This document shows, in pieces, positions 7,501-15,306 of a stretch of 40,185 bases of DNA. The stretch comes from a virus. The stretch covers positions 1 through 40,185 of the IMG/VR virus record IMGVR_UViG_3300009151_000149; one strand, given 5' to 3'. The translations under genes were made by a program, and so were the position numbers. The first letter of the stretch is position 1; every line of letters begins with the position of its first letter. The notes beneath the pieces were generated by a model that worked only from the letters and a program-made list of their open reading frames with translations, did not search any database and was not told the DNA's origin.

Positions 7501-9204
7501 ATGAGTTGGAAAAAGTATTTTTCACCCGTAACTAGTAACCAGTCGGGAACAGTTAGCCCAATCTACGGCAGTGGTGGAAAGCCAGGTCCAGCCCGCACCA
7601 ATTATAGTTCATACTTGCCAGATGTATATTCGGGTAGCCCAAATCGTATTGAACGTTACATGCAGTATGACACCATGGACTGGGACAGTGAAGTTAATGC
7701 GGCCCTGGACATACTTGCAGAATTTACCACACAAAAGAACAAAGAAAACAATACACCATTTACACTACAGTTCCGCGGTAGCCCAACTACTAGTGAAGTA
7801 GGCATCTTAAAAGAGTATCTACAACAGTGGACCAAGATGCAGAAGTTGGACACACGCATGTTCCGCATTGCACGTAACTTGTTCAAGTACGGCGACGGAT
7901 TCTTTCTGCGTGATCCTGAAACACAAAAATGGTTCTATGTAGATCCGGGCAAAGTTACTAAAATTATTGTTAACGAAAGCGAAGGTAAACAGCCAGAACA
8001 GTATGTTATCCGTGATATCAATATTAACTTTCAGCATCTAGTTGTCACACAGATTAATCCAAATACACAAAATGCAACAGCAGGTACACCGCCAAATACA
8101 CAAGGCGGTGGCGGCGGCAGAGGCATGGTCGGAACTACTACTCCTATCCCGGGCAGTAGATTCAGTCTTGCACAAAACGAACATGCCATTGATGCAAAAC
8201 ACGTGGTACACCTAAGCCTAAGCGAAGGATTAGATAATAATTTTCCGTTTGGTAACAGCTTGCTAGAAAGCGTTTTTAAAGTCTACAAGCAAAAAGAACT
8301 GCTGGAAGATGCTATCATTATCTATCGTGTACAGCGAGCTCCTGAGCGTAGAGTATTTTACATCGACGTGGGAAACATGCCAAGTCACTTGGCCATGGGC
8401 TTCGTGGAACGTGTAAAAAATGAAATACATCAACGACGTATTCCCAGTGCTACGGGCGGAGGCAGTGCCATTGACAGCACATATAATCCTCTAAGTATCA
8501 ACGAAGACTACTTCTTTCCGCAGACAGCAGAAGGTCGTGGATCAAAAGTTGAAACACTTCCGGGAGGTACTAACCTAGGCGAGATTGACGATTTACGTTA
8601 CTTTACCAACAAGTTAATGCGAGCTTTAAGAATTCCAAGTAGCTATCTGCCAACAGGTGCAGATGACAGCCAATCACAGTATAACGATGGACGAGTTGGC
8701 ACAGCATATATTCAAGAACTACGCTTTAACAAGTATTGCGAACGTTTGCAAAATTTGATGACAACAACATTTGATACAGAATTTAAACTGTTTTTGCACA
8801 ACAAAGGTGTTAATATTGATTTTAGTTTGTTTGACATTAAATTTCAAAGTCCGCAAAACTTTGCCGCTTATCGTCAAGCAGAACTGGATAATGATCGTAT
8901 TGCTACATTTGCACAGATGGTTGCATTACCGTTTGTCAGCAAACGTTTTGCACTAAAACGCTTCTTGGGCATGACAGACGAAGACCTAAAAGAAAACGAA
9001 AAGATGTGGCAAGAAGAAAGCGGAGAAGGCAAAGCATCAGGGCAAGACGCCGCGGGACAACTACGTGGCGCAGGTGTAAGTCCAACAGGAATGGAAGCAG
9101 ATACTGCCGCATTAGACGGCAGTGAAGAAGCTCCTGCAGACATGGAAGTGCCTGATGATGGCACAGGAATGGCTGATCCTGCGGCTGGTTCGATGCCCGC
9201 TTAA
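7501..9204 (+). CDS. 20: Portal vertex protein (gp20)
   Basis: 567 aa, close to T4 gp20 (524 aa). The N-terminal region 'ERYMQYDTMDWDSEVNAAL' and 'ALDILAEFTTQ', the middle 'IYRVQRAPERRVFYIDVG', and the later 'LMRALRIPSSYLPTG' with 'YNDGRVGTAYIQELRFNKY' are hallmark gp20 motifs. The protein forms the dodecameric ring at the unique capsid vertex through which DNA is packaged and on which the tail is built. A Gly-rich loop (GGGGGRG, about residue 203) interrupts the N-terminal domain. The C-terminus is acidic and low-complexity. It heads the head-gene block in T4 order, and the following gene starts 11 nt after its stop. Confidence 0.96.
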   Translation: MSWKKYFSPVTSNQSGTVSPIYGSGGKPGPARTNYSSYLPDVYSGSPNRIERYMQYDTMDWDSEVNAALDILAEFTTQKNKENNTPFTLQFRGSPTTSEVGILKEYLQQWTKMQKLDTRMFRIARNLFKYGDGFFLRDPETQKWFYVDPGKVTKIIVNESEGKQPEQYVIRDININFQHLVVTQINPNTQNATAGTPPNTQGGGGGRGMVGTTTPIPGSRFSLAQNEHAIDAKHVVHLSLSEGLDNNFPFGNSLLESVFKVYKQKELLEDAIIIYRVQRAPERRVFYIDVGNMPSHLAMGFVERVKNEIHQRRIPSATGGGSAIDSTYNPLSINEDYFFPQTAEGRGSKVETLPGGTNLGEIDDLRYFTNKLMRALRIPSSYLPTGADDSQSQYNDGRVGTAYIQELRFNKYCERLQNLMTTTFDTEFKLFLHNKGVNIDFSLFDIKFQSPQNFAAYRQAELDNDRIATFAQMVALPFVSKRFALKRFLGMTDEDLKENEKMWQEESGEGKASGQDAAGQLRGAGVSPTGMEADTAALDGSEEAPADMEVPDDGTGMADPAAGSMPA

Positions 9205-9210
9205 TAAATA
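9203..9210 (+). promoter_or_regulatory. Late-promoter-like box AATAAATA
   Basis: One mismatch from TATAAATA; it overlaps the portal stop codon and lies 5 nt before the ATG of the next gene. Such a close position would make the transcript nearly leaderless. Confidence 0.4.
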
Positions 9211-9215
9211 CTATT

Positions 9216-9452
9216 ATGATTTTAAGAGAACTGTTCTACTTCAATAGAGATACTGCTGAGTCCGAGCAAGACGATCAGTATATGGCCAAAGCCGACACGG
9301 GTGTTATCAACAATGATGACACACGCAAAACCAGATTGACCTTAAAACAAATCAACGAATTACGCAGGGCAAGTGACTTACATATCAAAGAACATGAAGC
9401 TGAGATGGAGTTTATTTCTAGAATGTACGCTACCCCAGTGGCCGCAGAATAA
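9216..9452 (+). CDS. Small conserved protein between portal and prohead core genes
   Basis: 78 aa, charged. It has an N-terminal 'LRELFYFNRDT' and a central 'TRKTRLTLKQINELRRASD' that predicts as a basic amphipathic helix, followed by an acidic helix. A short protein with a similar KTRLTLK..N.LR pattern is commonly found right after gene 20 in marine T4-like phages, so I take it as a conserved head-assembly accessory. In T4 this slot holds gene 67, but the sequence is not recognisably gp67. There is no Shine-Dalgarno within the 11-nt gap; translation may be coupled to the portal gene or start from a nearly leaderless transcript. A terminator follows. Confidence 0.75.
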   Translation: MILRELFYFNRDTAESEQDDQYMAKADTGVINNDDTRKTRLTLKQINELRRASDLHIKEHEAEMEFISRMYATPVAAE

Positions 9453-9481
9453 GTGTTTTTATCAAAACTGAACAAAAATAG

Positions 9482-9502
9482 CCGGTATTGACCGGTTTTT
9501 TT
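9482..9502 (+). terminator. Rho-independent terminator
   Basis: Stem CCGGT 9482-9486 with ACCGG 9491-9495, 4-nt loop ATTG, then seven T (9496-9502). It separates the portal transcript from the prohead-core transcript, whose own promoter-like box follows at 9511. Confidence 0.75.
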
Positions 9503-9510
9503 ACAGTAGT

Positions 9511-9518
9511 ATTAAATA
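9511..9518 (+). promoter_or_regulatory. Late-promoter-like box ATTAAATA
   Basis: A variant of TATAAATA located directly after the terminator and 51 nt before the ATG at 9570. The leader between them contains AGGAG at 9561-9565 as ribosome binding site. Confidence 0.45.
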
Positions 9519-9569
9519 CATCGACAGCCTTGCGGGCGTAACTGCCTCATACTATACAGGAGACTTAAC

Positions 9570-10394
9570 ATGACTGATCGCGCAAAATTTGAGCAGATGC
9601 TTGAATATCTTATTAATGAAGACAAATCAAAAGCCGAGGAACTATTCCACGAACTAGTGGTAGCTAAATCTCGCGAAATTTACGAAAATCTACTAGATGA
9701 CGACATCCAAGTAGAAGCATCTGACGAAGATGACGAAGAAGAAGATATGGAAGAAAACTTCGATATGGGTATGCAAGAAGTCGGAGCTGATCCGGCTGAC
9801 GACATGATGGGCGACCTAGAAGCCGGTGACGACGCCGAAGGTGGCGACGAAATGGGTGACGAAGAAGGTGGTTCAGAAGCCGCTACTAAAGATGATGTCA
9901 TGGACATCAAAGATGCTTTAGAAGACCTAAAAGCAGAATTTGAAGCTATGCTAGCCGGTGAACACGGTGAAGAAGAGCACGGTGAAGAAGAAATGGGTGA
10001 CGAAGAAGAAATGGGTGACGAAGAAGAAAATGAAGGTCACCAGTTCGAAGCTTCTAACGATGATGACGAAGAAGAAGACGACATGGAAGAAGGTATGGTC
10101 CGTGAATACGTTGAGAAAGTTGCACCAGCTAAAATGGGTGACAACGGACAAAATTCTCGTTCAATAGTAGCTGGTAAGAATGATATGGGCGGTACAACTG
10201 CTAATATTGCCAAAGGTGGAACAAGCATGTCAGGCGGTACTAAAGGCGGCTTACTAAACCCAGGTACAAAAGATTTGAACTCTGGTAACGTAAATGTTCC
10301 AGGTGGCAAAGCTGGTGTCAAGCATCTTAAAGGTGTTAGCAAGCCAGCAGGTGGCGACAACGGCCAAAATACAAAGAGTACTTTAGGCCGTTAA
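9570..10394 (+). CDS. Acidic prohead core protein (gp67/gp68-like)
   Basis: 274 aa. The N-terminal 40 residues form a helical head (FEQMLEYLINEDKSKAEELF, KSREIYENLL) shared with proteins annotated as prohead core in marine T4-like phages. A very acidic stretch follows (about 48-175) with runs of Asp/Glu and a repeated EEMGDE unit, then a Gly/Lys/Asn-rich C-terminus in which GDNGQN occurs twice (about 190 and 265). Acidic internal head proteins in T4 (gp67, gp68) co-assemble with the gp22 scaffold and are cut by gp21; the position between gp20 and gp21 fits this. The composition makes sequence-based identity uncertain. The stop lies 4 nt before the protease start. Confidence 0.72.
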   Translation: MTDRAKFEQMLEYLINEDKSKAEELFHELVVAKSREIYENLLDDDIQVEASDEDDEEEDMEENFDMGMQEVGADPADDMMGDLEAGDDAEGGDEMGDEEGGSEAATKDDVMDIKDALEDLKAEFEAMLAGEHGEEEHGEEEMGDEEEMGDEEENEGHQFEASNDDDEEEDDMEEGMVREYVEKVAPAKMGDNGQNSRSIVAGKNDMGGTTANIAKGGTSMSGGTKGGLLNPGTKDLNSGNVNVPGGKAGVKHLKGVSKPAGGDNGQNTKSTLGR

Positions 10395-10398
10395 TCAG

Positions 10399-11028
10399 AT
10401 GAGTTTCTACTTACGTGAAAACTTGACTTTCGACCAAGCTCGCATGGTTGTGGAGACTGATGGCGAATCTGGCAAAAACCTTTACATGAAGGGCATTTGT
10501 ATCCAGGGCGGCATCAAGAACGCAAATCAGCGTGTGTACCCTGTGAATGAAATTGGCAGGGCTGTCAAGACACTAAACGACCAGGTAACTGGCGGATATT
10601 CAGTTTTAGGCGAAGTAGATCATCCAGATGACTTAAAAATTAACCTAGATCGTGTAAGCCATATGATCACAGAAATGTGGATGGATGGCCCAAACGGTTA
10701 TGGTAAAATGAAGATCCTTCCTACACCAATGGGTAACCTAGTTCGCACTATGTTAGAATCCGGTGTCAAGTTGGGAGTTAGCTCACGCGGATCCGGGAAC
10801 GTCAAGGAAGACGGTTCCGGTGAAGTTACAGATTTCGAGATTATCACAGTGGATGTGGTAGCTCAACCATCAGCCCCAGGTGCGTATCCAACGCCCATTT
10901 ATGAGCATATCATGAATACTCGTGGAGGCTATAAGGCATTTTTAACATCACAAGAAGTACAAGGCGACGCAAAGGCACAGAAATACCTGAAAGAAAGTCT
11001 ATTGAAAATAATAGGCGGACTCCAATAA
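10399..11028 (+). CDS. 21: Prohead maturation protease (gp21)
   Basis: 209 aa, the usual gp21 size. Serine protease of the phage T4/herpesvirus assemblin-like fold that degrades the scaffold and trims capsid proteins before DNA packaging. Candidate catalytic residues are His75 in 'GEVDHP' and Ser128 or Ser129 in 'KLGVSSRGSG', with Asp152 in 'VDVVAQPSA' as a possible third member. The N-terminus 'LYMKGICIQGGIKNANQRVYP' is family-typical. There is no strong Shine-Dalgarno; the ATG is 4 nt after the preceding stop, so coupled translation is likely. Its predicted substrates are the adjacent gp22 and gp23 products. Confidence 0.94.
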   Translation: MSFYLRENLTFDQARMVVETDGESGKNLYMKGICIQGGIKNANQRVYPVNEIGRAVKTLNDQVTGGYSVLGEVDHPDDLKINLDRVSHMITEMWMDGPNGYGKMKILPTPMGNLVRTMLESGVKLGVSSRGSGNVKEDGSGEVTDFEIITVDVVAQPSAPGAYPTPIYEHIMNTRGGYKAFLTSQEVQGDAKAQKYLKESLLKIIGGLQ

Positions 11029-11044
11029 CAAGGGAGAATCACAT

Positions 11045-12136
11045 ATGTTGGACGCACTTAAACAATTATTCGAGAACAATGTGATTTCTGAAGAGATCAG
11101 AGCTGATATCACATCTGCTTGGGACAGAAAGATCCAAGAGAACCGTGAACAAGCTACTCAACAACTACGCGAAGAATTCGCACAAAAATACGAACATGAC
11201 AAGCAAACAATGATCGAAGCTATCGACAAGATGGTTACTGATCGTTTAACTGCTGAGATCCAAGAATTCACAGAAGATCGCGCACAGCTAGCCGAAGCGA
11301 AAGCCAAGTATGCTGTTGCAATCCGTGAACATTCTACCAAACTAAATGGATTTGTTCTTAACAGTCTAGCTAAAGAAATCACTGAATTACATGGTGACCA
11401 AAAAGTTATGGCTGAAAATTTTGCCAAGTTGGAAGGTTTCATTGTAGAAGCTCTAGCTAAAGAAATCGCTGATTTCTATGAAGATAAGAAAGATTTAGCT
11501 GAGACAAAAGTACGTCTCATCAAAGAAGCTAAAAACCAATTTGGTCTATTAAAGACCAAGTTTGTAAAACAAAGTGCTGAGCTTGTTGAATCAGTTGTTA
11601 CAAAAGGTCTCACAAAAGAGATCGGACAACTTAAAGAAGACATTGATCAAGCACGTCAAAACGACTTTGGTCGTAAGATTTTCGAAGCATTCACTACTGA
11701 ATTTCAGCACAGCATGTTAAATGAGAAATCAGAAACAAGCAAGCTGTTACGTGTAGTTGCAGAAAAAGATAAACAACTCGCTGAAGCAACACAAGCTATT
11801 TCCGAAAAGCAAGCATTGGTAGAAAGTACACAGAAAGAAGTTTCTCGTGCTCAAGCTACTGCGGCTCGTAAGGAAGTAATGAGTGAGCTTCTAAATCCTT
11901 TGAACAAGGATCAGAAAGAGATTATGAGTGAGTTACTAGAAAGTGTGCAAACTGTCAAACTAAGAACTAGTTTTGACAAGTATCTACCTGCTGTACTAAA
12001 CGGTAGCACACCGGAGAAGAAGAAGGCTCTTGTAGAGGCAAAAGAAATCACAGGCAATAAAGAAAATCATAGCATTAGTAGTGCTAAAAGCCAGGGCGAA
12101 GTAATAGACATTCGTCGCCTAGCTGGATTAAAATAA
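11045..12136 (+). CDS. 22: Prohead scaffold core protein (gp22)
   Basis: 363 aa, almost entirely helical and rich in Glu, Lys, Ala and Gln, as expected of an internal scaffold. The N-terminus 'LDALKQLFENNVISEEIR' resembles the gp22 start in T4-like phages. Two related segments (about residues 106-125 and 142-161) both contain 'LAKEI...' with nearby Phe and Val, which suggests an internal helical repeat. The C-terminus ends 'EVIDIRRLAGLK', a basic tail likely to bind the capsid protein. It is preceded by a strong AGGGAG ribosome binding site (11030-11035). It follows the protease and precedes the capsid gene, exactly as in T4. Confidence 0.9.
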   Translation: MLDALKQLFENNVISEEIRADITSAWDRKIQENREQATQQLREEFAQKYEHDKQTMIEAIDKMVTDRLTAEIQEFTEDRAQLAEAKAKYAVAIREHSTKLNGFVLNSLAKEITELHGDQKVMAENFAKLEGFIVEALAKEIADFYEDKKDLAETKVRLIKEAKNQFGLLKTKFVKQSAELVESVVTKGLTKEIGQLKEDIDQARQNDFGRKIFEAFTTEFQHSMLNEKSETSKLLRVVAEKDKQLAEATQAISEKQALVESTQKEVSRAQATAARKEVMSELLNPLNKDQKEIMSELLESVQTVKLRTSFDKYLPAVLNGSTPEKKKALVEAKEITGNKENHSISSAKSQGEVIDIRRLAGLK

Positions 12137-12146
12137 GGAGAAATTT

Positions 12147-13319
12147 ATGTCAGAACTACTAGAAAGCCGCTGGCAAGAAACTAAAGAGGCACTATTAGAA
12201 GGCCTTCAAGGAACCAAGAAGAGCGTTATGGCCACTACTCTCGAGAACACTCGTAAGTATTTGTCAGAATCCGCTACTGCTGGTGCCACTTCTGCCGGTA
12301 ACGTTGCAACCCTAAATCGTGTGATCCTTCCAGTGATCAGACGTGTAATGCCAACAGTCATTGCTAATGAACTAGTTGGTGTACAACCAATGACTGGCCC
12401 AGTTGGACAAATCCACACATTGCGTGTTCGCTACAGCGACACATACAATGCAGGAACATCTGGTGCAGTAGCTGGTGAAGAAGCATTATCACCATTCAAG
12501 ATTGCTGAAAGTTATTCTGGTGCTACTTCAGGACGTGCTGCCTCAACAGCCGCTCTAGAAGGCGTAGCAGGTAACAAACTAAGCATTCAAATCTTGAAGC
12601 AAACAGTTGAAGCCAAAACTCGTAAGTTGTCTGCTCGTTGGACATTCGAGGCTGCTCAAGATGCACAAGCCCAACAAGGCATTGACATCGAAGCAGAAAT
12701 CATGGCTGCACTAGCGCAAGAAATTACAGCTGAAATCGACCAAGAGATCCTAGCATCTCTAGCAAGTTTAGCTGGTTCACAAAACTTCGAAACGTATGAT
12801 CAGAGCAATGTATCTGGTACTGCTACATTCGTTGGTGACGAGCATGCCGCATTGGCAGTTCAGATCAACCGTGTTGCTAACCGTATTGCTCAGCGTACAC
12901 GTCGTGGTGCTGGTAACTGGGCCGTTGTAAGCCCAACAATGTTGACAGTGTTACAGTCTGCTACTACAAGCGCATTTGCTCGTACAACAGAAGGTACATT
13001 CGAAGCTCCAACTAACACAAAGATGGTTGGTACATTGAACAGTGCTATGAAGATCTATGTTAATACCTATGCAGGTACAGACGACATTCTAATCGGTTAC
13101 AAAGGTTCTAGCGAATCTGACGCAGCCGCTTTCTATTGCCCATACATTCCATTGATGAGCAGTGGTGTTGTTTTAGATCCGTCAACTTTCGAACCAGTCG
13201 TATCATTCATGACACGTTATGGTTATGTAGAGTTAACAAACACAGCGTCATCTCTAGGTAACGCTGCCGATTATCTAGGTACTGTTCAAGTAACTAGCGG
13301 TGAACTAAGATTCAGTTAA
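12147..13319 (+). CDS. 23: Major capsid protein (gp23)
   Basis: 390 aa, shorter than T4 gp23 (521 aa), as is usual in marine T4-like phages. The N-terminal propeptide is helical (about 1-41), then the mature HK97-fold body begins with 'VIRRVMPTVIANELVGVQPM', a strongly conserved gp23 signature, followed by 'GPVGQIHTLRVRYS'. The end 'TRYGYVELTNTASSLGNAAD' is also family-typical. A gp21 cleavage site of type L-x-E is visible at Leu39-Ser40-Glu41, which would leave a 349-aa mature protein. An AAGGAG ribosome binding site (12135-12140) overlaps the gp22 stop codon. A strong terminator follows. Confidence 0.96.
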   Translation: MSELLESRWQETKEALLEGLQGTKKSVMATTLENTRKYLSESATAGATSAGNVATLNRVILPVIRRVMPTVIANELVGVQPMTGPVGQIHTLRVRYSDTYNAGTSGAVAGEEALSPFKIAESYSGATSGRAASTAALEGVAGNKLSIQILKQTVEAKTRKLSARWTFEAAQDAQAQQGIDIEAEIMAALAQEITAEIDQEILASLASLAGSQNFETYDQSNVSGTATFVGDEHAALAVQINRVANRIAQRTRRGAGNWAVVSPTMLTVLQSATTSAFARTTEGTFEAPTNTKMVGTLNSAMKIYVNTYAGTDDILIGYKGSSESDAAAFYCPYIPLMSSGVVLDPSTFEPVVSFMTRYGYVELTNTASSLGNAADYLGTVQVTSGELRFS

Positions 13320-13341
13320 TCACTGACTTAGTAATAAAGTC

Positions 13342-13365
13342 AAAGCCCACTTCGGTGGGCTTTTT
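13342..13365 (+). terminator. Rho-independent terminator after the major capsid gene
   Basis: Nine-bp stem AAAGCCCAC 13342-13350 with GTGGGCTTT 13355-13363, a TTCG tetraloop, and a T-run. This is the strongest terminator in the window and closes the head operon. Confidence 0.88.
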
Positions 13366-13370
13366 CTTGA

Positions 13371-13378
13371 CTTAAATA
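13371..13378 (+). promoter_or_regulatory. Late-promoter-like box CTTAAATA
   Basis: A variant box between the gp23 terminator and the oxygenase-like gene, only 4 nt before the ATG at 13383. Since the terminator isolates this gene from the head operon, it needs its own promoter, and this is the only candidate in the 17-nt gap. Confidence 0.4.
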
Positions 13379-13382
13379 TCTG

Positions 13383-13838
13383 ATGATAGATCAATATACT
13401 GTTACAGTTCCTAATGTTATAGACAACATATACACGCTGAAATCTAAATATCCTTCGGATAATAGAAGCAATGTATTGGGCTGGCAATCAAAACAATACG
13501 GAAACTTTAAAGAACTCACATGGGCAGAACCTCTACTAACAGCTTGTTTACAAGCAATGAACACTGATAAAAGTGTGCATAAGTTTTGGTTTAATATTAA
13601 TCCTACGGGTGCATACCACTCGTGGCACTGCCACGGAACAGCCGTAACCGTTGGGGTACTCTACTTGCAAACTTCTGAGAACAGTGGCAATATAGAGTTT
13701 AGAGTTGATAAGACTGAGTCTTTTATTGTTCCCTATCCAGGCTTGTTATTAATATTTCCTGCTAAGTTATATCATAGAGTAGCTGTCAATGAATCAGCAG
13801 AAAACAGGATAAGCCTAGCCTTTAACTTGAAGGACTAG
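13383..13838 (+). CDS. 2OG-Fe(II) oxygenase-like (cupin-fold) protein
   Basis: 151 aa with the layout of small phage 2-oxoglutarate/Fe(II) dioxygenase-like proteins of the double-stranded beta-helix fold. 'FWFNINPTGAYHSWHCHG' supplies His79, His82 and His84, placed where the HxD/H iron motif is expected. After strands 'VGVLYLQTSENSGNIEF' comes 'LLIFPAKLYHRV' with distal His131, then Arg142 in 'NRISLAFNL', which could bind the 2OG carboxylate. The motif reads H-x-H rather than H-x-D, as I recall for the phage subfamily related to conserved hypothetical CHP02466. The substrate is unknown; such genes are common in marine T4-like phages. No Shine-Dalgarno precedes the start. Confidence 0.78.
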   Translation: MIDQYTVTVPNVIDNIYTLKSKYPSDNRSNVLGWQSKQYGNFKELTWAEPLLTACLQAMNTDKSVHKFWFNINPTGAYHSWHCHGTAVTVGVLYLQTSENSGNIEFRVDKTESFIVPYPGLLLIFPAKLYHRVAVNESAENRISLAFNLKD

Positions 13839-13845
13839 ATAAATA
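13838..13845 (+). promoter_or_regulatory. Late-promoter-like box GATAAATA
   Basis: One mismatch from TATAAATA; it overlaps the stop of the oxygenase-like gene and lies 84 nt upstream of the ATG at 13930. Confidence 0.5.
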
Positions 13846-13876
13846 CTTTGTATGATTCGCATGTCGCGAGTTTTAT

Positions 13877-13910
13877 GCGGTACCCCACCGCGTACGGCCT
13901 AGAACGCCGG
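13877..13910 (+). promoter_or_regulatory. Leader hairpins before the 446-aa virion gene
   Basis: GCGGT 13877-13881 pairs perfectly with ACCGC 13887-13891. CGGC 13895-13898 pairs with GCCG 13906-13909 and is followed by GTTTTT, so the second hairpin looks like a weak terminator or attenuator ahead of the AAGGAG ribosome binding site at 13916-13921. Confidence 0.45.
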
Positions 13911-13929
13911 TTTTTAAGGAGAAAACAAA

Positions 13930-15270
13930 ATGGGACGTCCTCTAAATAAGAAATTTTTTGGTAATAGAAACATCGGTCGCAACGGTCGTGAAGGAACAAC
14001 AGGTAGAAGCCACAACAGCCATGGTGAAGGAACAATGCACAGCGTACCAGCAGGTGATGATGGTATCGGCGGTAAAGGTATTGCCAGTTATGGTTCAATC
14101 GTAGCAGGATCGGGTTGGACAACTCAGCCTGACGCTAGTATTAGTAAGCCAAGTCTACCAGGCGGCGTAAATGCCGTTGGTACATTCCACTATAAAGCAT
14201 TATCAGCCGCAGTCGCAGTAGGCGGAACAACAGCTTACCCTGTTGGCACAGTAGTAGGTGTTACTGGCGGTTCAACTTTTACTGTGGCTACATTAGCAGG
14301 TGCTACCACACTTTCAACAGTGACTATTGGTACAACAGCAAACTTAACATTTTCTACAACTACACTACCAATTGCAGTTGGTACATCAATTTTAGTTGGC
14401 GGAGTTGACACAGCAGGGTGTAACCTAGCACTATCAACATATTACATCTCAGCAAGTCCAGCACCAACCGCTACAGCCTTTACATTAACAGATAGTTTTG
14501 CCAATGCTATTCTAGGAACTAATACTCTTAGCGCAACAAATGCTGGAGCAACAACTGGTTTGACATTTACAACACGTAGTGGTACAGCACCTGCAGGTGT
14601 AGTAGCAACTGTGACTAAAACTGCTGACGGTGATCGTACAACATTTGCCGCAACACCACTAGCTACAACTAACACAGCGAGCGCAACAGGCCTAACATTG
14701 AATGTAACTTATGGATTGTTAAGTGTCTTAGTAACAGAAAAAGGGTCTGGTTATGTTAACTCAGCAGATGCGGCTCTAGTATTTGATCCGGCTGCAACTC
14801 CAACTAATGCAAGTGGTGTGGCAGCTTTTGTTGCAGATACAGGATTTGTTGGCTCTGCAACTAATCAAGAAAACGCAATCATCGCTCGTGTATATTATGA
14901 TGAAGAAGTTCAGATTGCTGACATTATCAAACAACAAAATGCTCGTAGCTATGTTGTTATTGTGCAAAGCAATCCAGAAGATCCAACAGATACCGACAAA
15001 GATGACGAGCCAGCACTAGCTAAACTAGTTAATCATGTGCCAGTTGATAATACTCCAATAGATGCCGAATACCCTCGTGCAAGGGAAATGACTATTCGTG
15101 CAACTGATAACAATGGCAACACATACTTTGTTACCAAGTTGACAGCGCACAAAGCAAGACTATGGCGCGATACAAACAACGAAACAGCTTGGTTGTTTAC
15201 CAACGGTGAGTCAGCAAAATGGACTTTTGGTGCTACTACTGTTGCTACAGTACAGATCGAAAACGCTTAA
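13930..15270 (+). CDS. Putative virion structural protein
   Basis: 446 aa. A basic, Gly/Asn/Arg-rich N-terminus (MGRPLNKKFFGNRNIGRNGR) is followed by Ser/Thr/Ala/Gly-rich beta repeats. One repeat at about residues 165-220 (ALSTYYISASPAPTATAF..., LTDSFANAILGTNTLS) closely resembles a module inside the 3109-aa protein further downstream. The C-terminal domain is more globular, with 'YDEEVQIADIIKQQNARSYVV' and 'LTAHKARLWRDTNNETAWLF'. Proteins beginning MGRPLNKK are found as structural proteins near the capsid gene in marine T4-like phages. It could decorate the capsid or belong to the tail or neck; the sequence does not decide this. A good AAGGAG ribosome binding site precedes it. Confidence 0.72.
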   Translation: MGRPLNKKFFGNRNIGRNGREGTTGRSHNSHGEGTMHSVPAGDDGIGGKGIASYGSIVAGSGWTTQPDASISKPSLPGGVNAVGTFHYKALSAAVAVGGTTAYPVGTVVGVTGGSTFTVATLAGATTLSTVTIGTTANLTFSTTTLPIAVGTSILVGGVDTAGCNLALSTYYISASPAPTATAFTLTDSFANAILGTNTLSATNAGATTGLTFTTRSGTAPAGVVATVTKTADGDRTTFAATPLATTNTASATGLTLNVTYGLLSVLVTEKGSGYVNSADAALVFDPAATPTNASGVAAFVADTGFVGSATNQENAIIARVYYDEEVQIADIIKQQNARSYVVIVQSNPEDPTDTDKDDEPALAKLVNHVPVDNTPIDAEYPRAREMTIRATDNNGNTYFVTKLTAHKARLWRDTNNETAWLFTNGESAKWTFGATTVATVQIENA

Positions 15271-15276
15271 TAGTAA

Positions 15277-15294
15277 TAGGGGCTTCGGCCCCTA
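15277..15294 (+). promoter_or_regulatory. Intercistronic TTCG-tetraloop hairpin
   Basis: TAGGGGC 15277-15283 and GCCCCTA 15288-15294 pair over a TTCG loop (C-UUCG-G type, very stable). There is no T-run, and an AAGGA ribosome binding site follows directly (15296-15300). Such hairpins between T4 genes can stabilise or punctuate polycistronic mRNA. It may also end transcription weakly. Confidence 0.6.
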
Positions 15295-15306
15295 CAAGGA
15301 TAAAAC

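Noticed and set aside
9951-10360. Minus-strand and alternative plus-strand frames over the prohead-core-like gene
   Set aside because: Their Ser/Phe/Lys-rich composition is just the mirror of GAA/GAT-rich acidic codons.
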